A stretch of 64,000 nucleotides of DNA from Gnetum montanum (GCA_015680685.1 MNCI01023974.1:270579-334578); one strand, 5' to 3'; counted from the stretch's first letter, positions 32,762 through 45,329 are shown. Numbers and translations are program-made. Notes: generated by a model not told the origin, from the sequence alone.

Positions 32762-34829
32762 ATGCCTTCTTCTCATAAGAGCAACTCACCACCTAAGGAC
32801 CATACACAAGACAGTCGGCAACATAACATCCATAGCCGAAATCAGCCAAGTCCTAAACAATATAAGATGACATATACTCATCCCAATGAGTATATTCCCA
32901 ACTTTACTTTTATTCTCCATCAAGACGAACAGATGCGCTGGAGAGATTTGCAAGGTAACATTGTGTTACCCCTTGATCAATCAGTCCCAAACATGCTCTT
33001 CTGTGCCTTGGCACAGATTGGCATGCAAGAACTATTCACTGAATATGTTGAGGACGATTTTGACATGAGAAATTATTATCCCACAGATGCCCAACGTATG
33101 AGGGACTTAAGGCAGGAGAGTCAACATACTTTTCTGAAGGGCAAATCCTTGCATGTCCTGAGTGAAATAGGAGATGAGGAATCCCTTATAATGGGTTCTT
33201 TAGCAAACGATGTTCCCCCTCCTAACGATGGTGAGGAGGTTGGGTATTAGAACCTACGATCAACAATACATAACCATGGTTCTGACGCCTGTGAACACCA
33301 ACTATTCACAGAAGAAACAACAACTCACGCCAAGGACGGCCACTTAGATCGTCATCACGATCGGGGCCAAAGCAGCCGAAGAGAAGGCAAGAAACATCGT
33401 CATGGCGATGGTTCCCCTTCTTCTTCCCCTTCTTCACATCACTCACCCTCTCCTTCCACATCTGGGCGCAACCAACAAAAACACAACGGAGAGGATAAAG
33501 GTAGAAAAAACGAAAGACCTCGACGAGAAAGTTGAGAGAGAGGACAAGGGCATGAACGTAGGGAGAGTAGGGAACAACAAAGACATCACAGGCATCATGA
33601 AGGAGATGATCATGACAAACCCCTACTCACAACCCGAAGTATGCTTGACATAATGGAGGCTGTTAGGATTCCCACAAGGCATTTAAAAGATAGTCGGATT
33701 AGGCGCTTAGACATGAACAACATCCCATGTTTTGAAGGGGGATACAACGCAGATCCGCAAAATCATTTATAGGCATTCCACGATGCTTGTGCCTTGCAGA
33801 ATATAGAAAATGAGTGGCAAAAACTTAAGTTGTTCCCAAGGATACTCACCAAAGAAGCAGAGAGTTGGTACCGGCCTTTAGAATCAGAAACCATCAGGAG
33901 GTGGAGTACGATGCTAGAACTATTCAACGAAAAGTATCAAATGTACTCCAGAGTGTCCAACTTTCGTAAGTAGATCCAAGGCTGGAAGCAGGGTATACAT
34001 GAACCCTTGGATGCTGCCATGGCCCACTATTATACACTGTTACATCGTTGCCTGGGCCATGGATATGCACAGCGGGATCAACTTCGCCACATCGTGGATG
34101 GGCTAAGGAATGAAACGAGAAGAACCCTTGGGACTTACGCCCAAGGGAGACTCTCACAACTTAGAGCCCATGAAGTTCATAATTTGTTGGAACAAGTAGG
34201 AAAGGAAGAAGGTGAGCTATGAAAAAGGGAAAGTGCGGAAGAGTACAAGCGTGATCCCTCTCTTCGAAAGAAGGGAGTGAAATTTTGTCATGAAGAGGAT
34301 GAGTCACCAATCAAAGAGTTGGTGAACAAGAAAACCTTGCCGATTCAAAAGCTCACAACAGAAATAGCGGCTAAGGTAGATGACGTATGGAGTTCCTTAG
34401 ACTCTAAAATTGAAACTGTCTTAAAAATCGTAGAAGAGTCTAAGGTTGAACAAAGTAGTGACAAAGGTAAGAAAAAGTAAAGAGATTTAAGCTCTGCACA
34501 TAACAAGGGTAAGGGAAAAATGACTAACTCCGATGTGGTCGTGGATTCAGACACAGATGATGACGGTGGATGTGAGATATGCTACTATGACCATCCTAAG
34601 GGATGTTATCTAATCATTTTACATCTACAAGAGTCTGGGAGGTATGTACTCAATCCAAGACTGAACAAACGACAAACACCCCGTAGGTTACCTTATCCCC
34701 AAGGTAACCCAAGGTAGTTCCACCAACCCTTAACGTATTATCCAAGTGGAACTCCCCCACAACCCATCGGACAACATCAGCAGTGGAAATACCCACAGTC
34801 TTAGGGGATGCCATCGCCGAAACATAGTC
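32762..34829 (+). pseudogene. gag: gag of element B
   Basis: Opens MPSSHKSNSPPKDHTQ at 32762 and stays open to 33250. The N-terminal part carries FTFILHQDEQMRWRD. After a stop, a Ser/His/Arg-rich stretch (33360-33600) precedes the gag core near 33700-34200 (DMNNIPCFEGGYNADPQNHL; KLFPRILTKEAESWY; MLELFNEKYQMYS; RRTLGTYAQGRLSQL). The short Cys/His motif C-E-I-C-Y-Y-D-H-P-K-G-C is at 34571-34606, after an acidic run (DSDTDDDGG). The copy ends at 34829 in the Pro/Gln-rich tail, where element C begins. Relatively few stops. Confidence 0.88.
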
Positions 34830-35940
34830 CATCAAATCCAAAGGCTAATAGAGTAGGTAGGAAAAAAAGGAGAGCTAAGGAAATGGGAAAGTGCTAAGGA
34901 ATATAATAGAGATCCTTCCATTAGAAAAAGGAATGTCCAATTTTGTGACAATGAGGAGGAGTCACCACTTGCTAAGGTGGTGAATAGAAAGACCTTGCCA
35001 ATCCAAAAATCAAGGTCTAAAATTTTAGCCAAGGTAGATAAAATATGGGATTCATTGGATGAAAAATTATAAACTACTCTAAAGATTGTAAAAGAATGAA
35101 TAGAGAAAAGTAGTAATCGTAACCGCAAGAGGCAGAAAGAAGTTGAATGTGCCTACTAAAAGGATAAGGAAAAAGCTACTATAGTAGAAAAATTTGTGGA
35201 GACAGAATTAGATGATGGTGGTGGGTGTGACATCTGCCAATATAAACATCCTAAGGGATGTCACCCTATCATGTTACACTTGCAAGAGTCTCAGGTGTAC
35301 ACGTTGAATCCTAGATTGGCAAGAAGGCAAGCACTAGAAGATTGCCTTATCCTCAAGGCAATCCAAGGTAGTTCCATCAACAACAACAAGCTTATTATCC
35401 AAGTGGATCTCCACCACAACTATATGAGCAATACAAAAAATGCCAGCACCATAATCATGGGGGATGCCACCACAAGGGTAGCAGTACCCTTAGAGGCAAC
35501 CAGATCTATATGGGTACTATGTTCAACAACCAATGTCTCTACATGACTCTAATAGTCATACTTCTTTTGAACATCACTACTTCCCTCTAGACTATCATAG
35601 AACTCATTCTTCATCTACTAGAGGTGAAACCCCATATTCCTATTACCTTTCTCATCCTTTAGCACATGCTCCTCCACCCTCCACCCAGTTACCTCATGCT
35701 GCATCTATGTAGGGTAAAATTCCACCATAGATGCAACAACATAATGCTACTAGGGCTATTAACTTATAGTCAACTTTCCAGCCAAAATCCTAACAATGAC
35801 CATTCTTCCAACCCAACAATCCTCAAAATTCCTCATAGACTAATGCGGCTAGTCACCTTGTCTCTCCATCATCCTCTACATCAAATATCTTTGAGACTCC
35901 TTCAGACCAAATGCCTCCTAAGATCCACACTGTCATGTTA
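34830..35940 (+). pseudogene. gag: gag 3' part of element C
   Basis: Gag from the end of the core to the Pro/Gln-rich tail. The short Cys/His motif C-D-I-C-Q-Y-K-H-P-K-G-C is intact at 35226-35261, after an acidic ELDDGG run. Stops and frame changes in the tail. Confidence 0.8.
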
Positions 35941-36470
35941 ACCCATGCTATATCTAATTTGATCAAAGTTGGCAACCTTTCCAAGAAACGATCTAACCTA
36001 GGAAGTCCTCTCATTTACTTGTAACTCACTAGACATGAGCCATGCAAGGGTCTTGTTGATTCAGGTTCTAATGTCAATCTAATTTCCCATGACATGTACA
36101 AAGCATGGAACCTATCACCTCTCATGAAGAGCAATATCCATTTAGAATTGATAGAGTAGTTAATCATTGTTCCTTTAGGACTTGTTGAGGACATTGTGAC
36201 CACTATTTATGGGTGGTCCTATCCTACCAATTTTTTGGTGATCAAGGTTAAAAACTATAAGAGAAACTTTCCAATTATTATGGGAAGGACATGGTTTAGT
36301 GCTATTGATGTGCAAATGGGCATCAGAGATCTCTCCTTAGAAATTTCCAAGGAGAATGAATTTAGAAAGATTAAGAAGAAGAGAGTTCCATGCATCATGT
36401 ACAGTGATACCGAGTGCAACTATGTGCAGAAACTTTGGTCAATCAATAGCACATCCATCAAAGCATGAAA
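35935..36470 (+). pseudogene. pol: Protease domain of element C
   Basis: MLTHAISNLIKV at the start, then GLVDSGSNVNLISHDMYKAW near 36050-36110 with the active-site Asp preserved, and FPIIMGRTWFSAIDVQMGIR near 36268-36325. The second half (36196-36468) is open. The protease core appears the least damaged of the type II copies, but the upstream frame is broken. Confidence 0.82.
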
Positions 36471-36559
36471 ATAGTGTGTAGATGAATTAGAAGTTCAAGA
36501 TGCATGTATGATGTAGACATAAAATAGGAGGGCATCCAATGGTTGATAGCTAATCTTGA

Positions 36560-38240
36560 AAGTGGCACACTTTGCATGGAACTTGCTAAGAGTTTGACAT
36601 GTGTCTATATTGAAAGCATGGATAAACTAGAGCAAGCTCATAACAAACTCTTTAATAAAGCAAATAATTATACCTATTGGGAAGAGATGGAAATCCCTAA
36701 AACTTTTAACTAAGAGCCCTTAGAGTTAAAAACTCTACCTACCAGCATGGAGTATGCATTTTTAACAAATGGCAAGATAGTAATAATCAATGTCAATCTT
36801 TCTCCTGAACAGAAACAAATGCTATTGAAGGTGGTTAGCAAATGGCCAACAGCCTTCACTTAGTCATATCTTGAACTCACAAGGATTGATCCTAGGATAT
36901 GCCAGCATTGTATCTACACTGATTTGACCATGAAGCTAAAGAGGTAGCCATAGCAATGATTGAATCCTAAATTAAAGTAGATCATCAAAGAGAAAATCCA
37001 ACAACTCCTTAAGGTAGGGTTCATCTATCCCATTGTGGATAGTGAATGGGTTAGTCCACTCATTATTGTGTCAAATAAATATGGCAATTGGTAGGTCTAC
37101 ATTAACTTTAGGTTGTTAAACATGGCAACAGTCAAAGATCATTTTTCACTTCCATTTGTTGATCAGGTATTGGACACCATATATGGGCATTGTTATTACA
37201 TTTTTCTAGATGGTTATAGTGGCTATAACCAAATCTAGATTATACTAGAAGACCAAGCCAAGACAACATTCACGAGTTCCTTAGGGACTTTCACATATCG
37301 TAAGATGTCTTTTGGTCTATGCAATGCTCCTACCACTTTCCAACACCTAGTCTTATGCATATTTCAATAGAAAATTAGTAGTGAAGTGGAAGTCTTTATG
37401 GATGACTTCTCCACTTATGGCACTACATTCAAGCAAGCCTTGGACTGCCTTGAGAAAGTACTCAAAAGATGTATAGAAACAAACCTACAACTCAATTGGC
37501 AAAAAAGTCATCTCATGCCTAAAAAGGCATTGTATGGGGCAAATAATTTTTCAGGAAGGGATTGAGGTGGATCCTAAAAAGATAAGGATCATCCAAGGAA
37601 TAACTCACCAACCAAAAATTGTTAAAGATGTTTGGTCATTCCTTAGACACAATGGCTACTACCGATGATTCATAGAGAATTTCTCTAAGATTGCAAAATC
37701 ATTGGTCAAGCTAACAAAGAAAGATACTCCATTTTTCTAGACTATGGAATGTGAAAAACCATTTCAGAGCCTTAAGCAAAAGCTCATAGAGACTCTAACT
37801 CTACAAGCACCTGACTAGTCTAGACCATTTTATATCATGACAAATGCATCAAATTATGCCTTGGGAGTTGTACTTATGCAGTTGGGTGATAAGAAACATC
37901 CATATTACATTCACTATACAAGTTGAAGCATTTTGGATGCATAGATAAATTACACCACAATGAAGAAAGAACTAATGGTGGTGGCATATGCTCTAGAAAT
38001 GTTCAAGTACTATGTGCTTGGATATAAAGTGTTTGTGCACACTAACCATAGTGCCATTTGCTTCCTCATGAATAAGCCAATAGTGAGCCCTCATGTCATA
38101 CAATGGTTGATGATCTTGCAAGAATTCAATCTTATGATGATAGATCGAAAGGAAACTAAGAACGTGATTTTTGACCATCTCTTTCAGTTACGATGGGATG
38201 ACAAAGAGAAGGGGAGCCCACTCTCTAATCAATTTTGAGA
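36560..38240 (+). pseudogene. pol: Spacer, RT and RNase H of element C
   Basis: KVGFIYPIVDSEWVSPLIIV near 37012-37070, FLDGYSGYNQI near 37205-37235, MSFGLCNAPTTFQ near 37307-37345, VFMDDFSTYGTTF near 37394-37432, an intact LNWQKSHLM at 37492-37518 (broken by different stops in A, 2 and F), then a frame change. RNase H: MVVAYALEMF near 37977 and FLMNKPIVSP near 38067. Stops at several sites; a frame change near 37520 shifts the thumb region. Confidence 0.85.
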
Positions 38241-38249
38241 TGAGCTCCT

Positions 38250-39560
38250 CTTTGCCGATGTAATTAATGAATATATGCCCACAAAATCTAAATGGCATGA
38301 TGGCATCCTCACTTACCTTCTTACTCAGGAAATGCCACAAGATTTGCACTATAAGAAGAAACAACAATTTCTCATCAAGCCAAATGCTTCACGGAAATCA
38401 ATGGACACCTTTACAAGGTGTGTGTTAATGTCCTGGTTCATTGGTGTGCACCTGATGCTGATTAATTGCACGTTCTCCAGGATGCTTACAAAGGTCTTTG
38501 TGGAGGCCACTATGTAGGGAGATGCATGATCATAAAAAATCCTAATGGTAGGATACTATTGGCCCACAATCTTCAGGGATGGTTACCAATTTGTTTGATC
38601 CTGTGAATGCTATCAACAAGATGGTGGGATGACCATACAAATGGAGGGACCTTAATAGTGGATTCAATGACTAGAACCCTTTGACATATGGGGCATCAAC
38701 TTCATGGATTCCATCACACCCATGTTAAATGGAAAGGCATATATAATCATCGCCACTGATTATTGCACAAAATGGGTAGAAGTAGTAGCCATCATCAACT
38801 GTACATCATTCGCTACTATGTAGTTTGCATCACAAAATGTTGTAAATAGGTTTGGAATGCCATGTGCACTAATTTCTAATAACTAAAAGCCATTTTATAT
38901 GTGCTACTTTTTGCAATCTTATGTAATGTGTGGGGGTTGAACATAAATTAATAACATCCTATCATACCCAAGCCAATGGTCAACCAGAAGTTACCAATAT
39001 GGAGATCACGAAGATCCTAATGAGACCTATTAGCAAATATAGGAGAGACTGGAGCATAAAATTAAATGATTCCCTCTGGGCATACCGCTCAGCATAGCAA
39101 CTTTCCATAGGCTACTCTCCCTATGAGCTAGTGTACAAAAAGTTACCAACTCTACCTATCCAATCTGAGCTCCGTAAACTTTCATTAGCCTATGACTTAG
39201 ACCTTGACCTTAGCTTAGAATAAGAAGAAATATTAATCAAATTGAATGTGCTAGATGAAAATTGATTAGTAGTCCTATCCTTGAATGAATTGTACAAGGC
39301 ATTTAACAAAAAGTATCATGACATTAGAATACAAAAACAGAAATTTCAACCATGAGATAAGGTTCTCTACTAAAACCCCACACATGTGCCTCAATGAACT
39401 AAGTTCCAAATGTTGTGGGAAGGGCCTTATATCATTGCTGAAACCTTTCCTTTTGGGGCTATTTTGATCTACAAACATGAGAGCTTGGACAAAAAGAAGC
39501 TAGTCAACATGCAACAAGTCAAACCTTTCCATGAACCCATGTAAGCTAGTGGAAGCAATG
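38250..39560 (+). pseudogene. pol: Integrase of element C
   Basis: Zinc-region remnants near 38430-38640 and FDIWGINFMDSITPM near 38680, in which the first catalytic Asp codon reads Asn (GINF against GIDF in element F). Then IIIATDYCTKWVEVV near 38745, ALISNN near 38870 (DNG eroded), TSYHTQANGQPEVTN near 38955, YSPYELVYKKLPTLP near 39115-39160, and the C-terminal tail to about 39560. Stops and base changes occur in every block. Confidence 0.8.
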
Positions 39561-39605
39561 CCTCAACGAATGGATAACCTCGATTAATGTTTTTAATCTC
39601 CCCCT

Positions 39606-40420
39606 TTCAACGTAGTCATGGAGGAGATGGCCACCTATGCTAATCATGTATGTGGCTCCTCAATTTTTCTATTTTTTTTACACATTTTTATTTTTTGCAA
39701 ATTCTTTATTTTATACCTTTTTGATTTTAAAACTTTTTTCTAGTTTACACAATTTTTTTTCTTACATCATCATTAGTACATTTAAATTTTTCTTGAATAT
39801 ATTACACTTTCAAATATATTTTACTTTATTTTAGTATGATTTTCTAATTTTTATTAATAAACATGCTTTGTGTCAACATTGCACAATGGTGTTTTAGCTG
39901 TTGCTAATGGTGGTTTGTACTTAATGTTTTTGTTTGCTAATGTCTAGTTTCTTGTTTTGAATTTTTGTATTGATGACTAAGGCATGGCTTCTTTTTCATG
40001 AAAGAGGAAGTAAGTCCATGACATCCATCCATCTATAAAAATCTATGGTTTTCCTCATTTTGGGAATATGAGGTCTCTTTCATTAAATAAACCTTTAATA
40101 AATTTATGACCTTGGTGGTTTCCAAAATTATGAAGGATTCAAAGTTCTGCACAAGATGTGACTTTAAGGGGACTCAATAGTCTTTGTACTCTTCTACTTA
40201 CTTGGGTGCATGAGTGTTTTCATGGATTTCTTACCATTCCATGTAAATCATAAATAAGAAGTTAAATAACTCTTTGCATGGTGTGGTTCACATCTAAGAA
40301 AGAAATGATGATGAAAAAAATGGTGGTAATTCAAAGCACACCCCTGAGATATATAAACAAGCTACAAGCACTAGTTATGGGACTAGAAAGACATGTTACC
40401 CATGCTTGAAGATCCCCTCT
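39606..40420 (+). other. 3' non-coding region of element C, first part
   Basis: Starts with the polypurine-like GTCATGGAGGAGATGG at 39615-39630, then T-rich DNA, and the TCTTTGCATGGTGTGGTT block at 40271-40288. It corresponds to 14950-15730 of element 2. Confidence 0.7.
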
Positions 40421-42042
40421 GTAATGACTAAAAACATCAATGGCTGGAACACTGAGAGGTTCACGGGTGCACAACCTAAGCCCAAGTCCACATGAGGGCC
40501 TACTAGAGGTGGAGGTGGGGGTACCCTAAATGGTCTTGCCAATTTAATAGGGACTTACCAAATGCAATCAGGCTACAACATGGTTGGTTGTGATGTTGAT
40601 GCAAAATAGTGCTAAGTGTTCGAGCAGTGCCAATGATGCCAACAGTGTCAATGGAGTTGAGCGTCGTCAGGTTTTTTAAAAAAGTGAGGGTGTCAATGTG
40701 CAGGGACCACTTTCCAAGCGTAATTTTAGGCATGATATGTGATGAAACAATAGAAAATGCTAATAAAATGCTAAAAATGCAAATAAAGAGAGAGAAAGAA
40801 ATGGAACACCACCCCAAATGGGGTTAAGCGTAGTTAACACCAAAAGGGGTTAAAATGTATGCGATGTACAATAGCCATAGTGGATAGTGTAGTCATAGTC
40901 TCAGGGGTGTCTGGCCACAAACACTGGCATTCCACCAAGGTGTTTGCATTTACTGGATTGGCTGCTATGGTGTACCATTGGCTATGATGTTCTAGTGGGC
41001 TATGGTTGGCTACGATGGTTTACAACTTCGTCAATATGCCTTTGGTTCTCTCCCAAGCACTCTTTAGGTTTGCTAAGTCTATGGATTACTGATTTGTGAA
41101 CTCTAAAATTTTCCAACCCTAAAAATGTTAAGGGCATTGGTATTTATAGGCCTAGGGTTAGTGGAGGATGCAGGATGGCTACCATGTGGTAGAGGGGATA
41201 GCTGGAACTACGCTATCACCCAACTACACTTTCCACTGAGGCTAGTGGTGTTGTGCTTTGTTGTGCTTTGTAGGACTCTATGAGACTATGACATTGTGAC
41301 TATGCTACCAACTACACGTGCATGTGCCAAAAGGACTGTAAGGTACTTGAACAAATGAGATTTTGGAGACTATGCTCTAGGACTATGCTCTTCACTATTT
41401 TGCATGGGGTAGAGTGTAAGTACAATTTTGGGAACAAAAGGGGATACCAAAAAGATGCATTTTGCTAACTATACTAGCTGAAGATGAGTTGGAGCTGAAA
41501 TGAGTGGTTTTGCTGTGTTATGGAGGCTGCTAGAGGTCATTCTAGCTAACTATGCTTAACTACACTCTGGACTAGGGGAGAGCATAGTCCCACACTTAGA
41601 AAAAAATTTGCAGGAAAAGTGGCTCTATCCTAACTACGCTCTCCATTGGAGGTTGACTATGCTCTTGACTAGGGATGAGCATACTCCCAGCACTTGTCAA
41701 AACTTGTGGAAACTAACTTTCGATTTACTACGCTCTAGGGTAACGAAGAGCATAGTCTCAACACTTAAAAAAATCTGCAAAAACTGGGACTTCATGCTAA
41801 CTATGCTCTCCACGAGATGCTAACTATGCTTTGGGGTAGTGAAGAGCATAGTCCTAGCACTTAGAAAAATTTGGAACTTTTGGCTTCATGATGACACTTA
41901 GAAAAAATTGCAAAACTAGCCTTTATGTTGACTACGTTCTCTACTGAAGGCTGACTATGCTCTCAACTAGGGTCAAGTGTAATCTCAACACTTAGCTAAA
42001 TTTGTATTCAAGATGATTTAGTCCAAATTTGATGGTGTTTCA
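40421..42042. mobile_element. Unclassified 1.6 kb insertion with a repeated hairpin motif
   Basis: The 3' region of element C matches element 2 up to CCCTCT (40415-40420) and again from CCCTCT (42043-42048); the segment between is absent from element 2. The repeated CCCTCT may be a 6-base target duplication. The ends do not show convincing terminal inverted repeats and no transposase is found. From about 41550 to 42000 are degenerate repeats of about 90 bases with CTATGCTCT and AGAGCATAG arms. Confidence 0.6.
41550..42000. repeat. Degenerate repeat array with self-complementary arms
   Basis: Several units carry GACTATGCTC (or CTACGCTCT) followed 8-15 bases later by GAGCATAGTC, for example at 41648-41681, 41728-41757 and 41826-41851. 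Each can fold into a hairpin with a 7-10 base stem. A CACTTAGAAAAA tail recurs after most hairpins. Confidence 0.65.
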
Positions 42043-43310
42043 CCCTCTAACTAAAACCCGCTCTCACTTCCTGCTTCTCTTTTCTTCTTCTTAAGGAGCA
42101 ATGATTGTTCTATGGAAGCACTCTTGTGTCTCAAGGGGATGGATTGATCTTGGAGTGGTGATGCAAAGTCACTGAAAGTGGTTGATTCTGGTCTGGACTA
42201 AGGATGGATCTTCTTAGGTCATTTAAATACAAATCCACATGGGACTTCTTATGACCTCAATTTGAAATTCCATTACACCTTCTCAATCATCCATCCATGC
42301 TGCCCATAACTCACCTCACTGCTAGTGTCCATGTTCTTATTCAGTTTCTTTTCTACGTACATGAATTCTTTGGTAGAATCTTCCAAGTTTTGGTCCTTAA
42401 CTTTCATAAACCATTAATTACCTATGCGACGCACCGAGTCCTTGGGTCGAGGTTATACAAGGGCAAATAGGGCATATGCCTACTATGCGGAGGATCCACT
42501 TGCATATCTCTTGGTTGGGTTCATTAAGCATATTATCCTTGGGCATTTTTGTAATCAGAATCTTTTGTGCACCCATCTTCTACATTTGACCATGTGCTCC
42601 TTTAGGTATTTTCTCAAATTCACATATTCTCCATCAAATTTTTAAATTTTTTAGCTTTAAAAGACCCTCTTCAATAATTTCATCATATTCTTGGCTTTTC
42701 TAGGACTCCATAAATCCCAAATTCATTCAAACATTTCTTGTATCTTTTCAAATATTCCAATTTGAAAGTTTCATTTACAAACCTCGTAAATGAGGGCTTG
42801 TCGATGAAGCCCATGCATATATGTGGCCCTATTAACACAGTGCAAAAATCCTATGTATATGTGTGACCCTTAGAAATTTTCACATTTACTCTCAAACGTC
42901 CAAGCAGTTTTCGCAGTTTTCAAAGCCCAGAACCTTCAAGAGCCCATAACTTCCTAAATTTTTTTCTAAATCACTATGTTCTTTGACCCTATAGCTCCTA
43001 GAGGTAAGCTCGTGGTCTTGAAATCCACAAACATGTCATTTTTAATAGAAAATATTTTAACATTTTTCGAACTCCCACAAAGTTTTAACTAAGAAATCAA
43101 CATTAAAGCTCCAAATTACAAAAGTTAAACCCTTCCAACAATCTCCAGTGATACTTATAATAAAAAATATTAATTAATAAGATGATAACAAAATAATCAA
43201 TCTATCATGGTTCAACCATAACCAAGTGTAACTAATTAACAAGATAAGGTATCCACAGATTCTAAGTTACACATAATATCTACTAATCCACGGATGTGTT
43301 GTGACTGTAG
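42043..43310 (+). other. 3' non-coding region of element C, second part
   Basis: Continues the element 2 alignment (element 2: 15732-16734) after the insertion, including an AGGGCATATGCCTACTATG block near 42469 and the TACTAAT/GACTGTAG signal just before 43311. No convincing gene. Confidence 0.65.
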
Positions 43311-44110
43311 ATGACACCAAAAGGCAAACAGACATAGGAAGGAGGACTATTTCAACCAAGGGAAAATAGCCAAGAATGGGAAGGGCTCAAGAATAGTCCC
43401 AAGAAGAACCAATTTCAACCCATGCTACAGGACCCTCCAACAACTCCAACAAGGACACAAATTATGGTAGCCCATCATTGATGGGAGTAATCAATACAAT
43501 AAAGTAGAAATTCACCTAAAGCAGTTGTAGATAGAGGAGATGATCGAATATATGAAACTTGCCAACCACCAACATGAAAACCTGGCTATGTTAACTACCA
43601 AACGGTCGTAGTCAAAACTAGAAAAGTAGGTGGTCATCTCATACCTATTTTACAAGGCTGAGTTCAAGCATCACAAGGATACCAAGCAAAAGCTTCTGAT
43701 GGAAAAAGCTAAACTTGAGGTTCTCAAGTGCAAATATACTTATTAGAGATCCACTACCAGAAGAGTGACTAACTACCAGAAGCTGCAAAACGTAATTAGG
43801 ATATTCGATGTTGAACATAAACAATTCAGTGCCTGGTTTGTTAACGTCAAGTAGCTATTCCCATTAATGCCCTATCCATGGGATATCCCCATTCCAACCC
43901 ACATTGGCAATGCCACAAGAACTATGAATGATCCTTAAAGCAAGGAGAAGAATATGAAGGCATTACTAGATGTCTTTCACCTTCCACTAGAGGTAGCAAC
44001 CGCAATAAGACAACCATAGCCTCCTTAGCCACCATGCATGCTTGAAGCTAGCAAAGGTCCTTTGAAACCTTAGGAACCTGCATTGCATGGGACTGTTTGA
44101 TCTTCTTAAC
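43311..44110 (+). pseudogene. Extra 3' ORF remnant of element C (N-terminus joined to C-terminus)
   Basis: Opens M-T-P-K-G at 43311 like MAPKGKHT in element 2, but after about 100 bases jumps to the region equivalent to the C-terminal part in element E (MIEYMKLANHQHENLAML near 43540). The plant-transposon-type domain and the first coiled coil are deleted. Preserved blocks: YKAEFKHHKDTKQKLLMEKA near 43655-43712 (coiled coil) and MKALLDVFHLPLEVATAI near 43953-44006. Confidence 0.65.
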
Positions 44111-44325
44111 CATCTTCATGCCATCAAAGGATGTGTTATCTAGTTTGAGTAGTCATATCATGGTGTTCAATTTTGTGTCATGAACATCATAATTTTTGTA
44201 ATGATGTTGATTTGTACATCCAATGACTTAGTTTTATTGTGTCAATTTGTTGTGTCAAGTGTCAATCAATAACCCCATACCTTCCAAATTTTGTAAAAGA
44301 ACTCATGGATGAGTTTTCATTCTAT

Positions 44326-44335
44326 TGTGGCGGTA
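44326..44335 (+). other. Polypurine tract of element C
   Basis: GTGGCGGTA just before the TGATGAAGTG that opens the LTR, after the usual GAGTTTTCATTC context. Confidence 0.6.
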
Positions 44336-45156
44336 TGATGAAGTGTCAAAGTGTCACGTCGATAGGCCCCCACCAACATGGCCTCATCAACGTGGTGTTG
44401 CTTCATTGACATGGCAACATCAACATAGCGTTTGATGTGTTTATGAAGCCCGATCAACACAGCTCCACAATTTAAGTCTATATATACAACGCTTCCACCA
44501 TGTAAAAGGAAAAAGCTTTTCAATAGCTTAGCAAAGTTCTTGCAGTTTGTTTATTTGAGAGTTAGAATATTTTCTAAGTGCTTGCAGCAAGAGTCACAAA
44601 GTGTACGGATCTTTATTCAAGAACTAATGTACCTAAGCANNNNNNNNNNNNNNNNNNNNNNNNNNNNNNNNNNNNNNNNNNNNNNNNNNNNNNNNNNNNN
44701 NNNNNNNNNNNNNNNNNNNNNNNNNNNNNNNNNNNNNNNNNNNNNNNNNNNNNNTAAACACATAAGTACAACTACTTCGATCATAACATAAAACACTTGG
44801 TAATCTTAGCAGTGCTTCATGCTTGGTAACCTAGTAGTGTTGTATGCATTCACAATGTGTACGAAAAGTCGAATTGGATGCTTATGTTAGGATAGTTAAT
44901 TATTAATTAGCAATCACATTAGTTAAATTAGTTAATGAATTGAGTTTCAACTTGTTATCAATCGTAGGAGAATAACATATAACATAATAAAAATCACATG
45001 CCCCAATTACACTTAACCATACAACTAAGCTTCAAAAGTGTAGTTGGAAAGACAACAATCGTACTGGAAGACATAGAATCCATAAAATTTGACAGGATCA
45101 CACATGAACACTTAGTGATTCATATGGTTAAGTGTAGGAGTATTCACTGCTCATCA
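44336..45156 (+). repeat. 3' LTR of element C (type II)
   Basis: Opens TGATGAAGTGTCAAAGTGTC and ends CTGCTCATCA. U3 repeats of CATCAACATAGC type place it in type II; a TATATATAC element near 44480 is the TATA box. 44640-44754 is an assembly gap. Confidence 0.88.
44640..44754. other. assembly gap (115 N)
   Basis: N run inside the LTR of element C; frames crossing it are artefacts. Confidence 1.
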
Positions 45157-45329
45157 CAATGTAAATCCATAAAATTTCCTTTCAATCTTATAAAGAACAC
45201 CTCTTATCTAAATAGCATAAGTGATTCATCGTAACTATACTATATCAATTAATCAATATTTCTATTGAGGAGCTTCTGAACTTTTTCCAAAATATGCTTA
45301 ACACTTCTAATGCTTACTATTACATGGTA

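Larger units (their letters stand above)
31632..34829 (+). mobile_element. Element B: 5' part of a type I Athila/Tat-like element
   Basis: 5' LTR, primer site and most of gag are present on the plus strand; similarity to type I then stops near 34829, where a different gag (element C) begins at an earlier gag position. The element inserted into the Penelope-like fragment (flank TAAAG at 31627-31631). No matching 5-base flank is found after the LTR of element C, consistent with two elements fused by deletion. Confidence 0.85.
34830..45156 (+). mobile_element. Element C: type II Athila/Tat-like element lacking its 5' end
   Basis: Starts in gag at the position equivalent to about 10170 of element 2 (CCAAAGGCTAATAGAG) and runs through protease, RT, RNase H, integrase, 3' region, extra-ORF remnant, tract and 3' LTR. 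The 5' LTR and early gag are missing; element B lies directly before, repeating the gag interval. A 1.6 kb insertion is present at 40421-42042. The LTR is type II. Confidence 0.85.

Noticed and set aside
41550-42000. CRISPR-like array
   Set aside because: Units are degenerate and lack constant repeats with unique spacers; the genome is a plant's.
40421-42042. Helitron or terminal-inverted-repeat transposon
   Set aside because: No TC..CTRR ends, no convincing inverted repeats and no transposase or helicase sequence.
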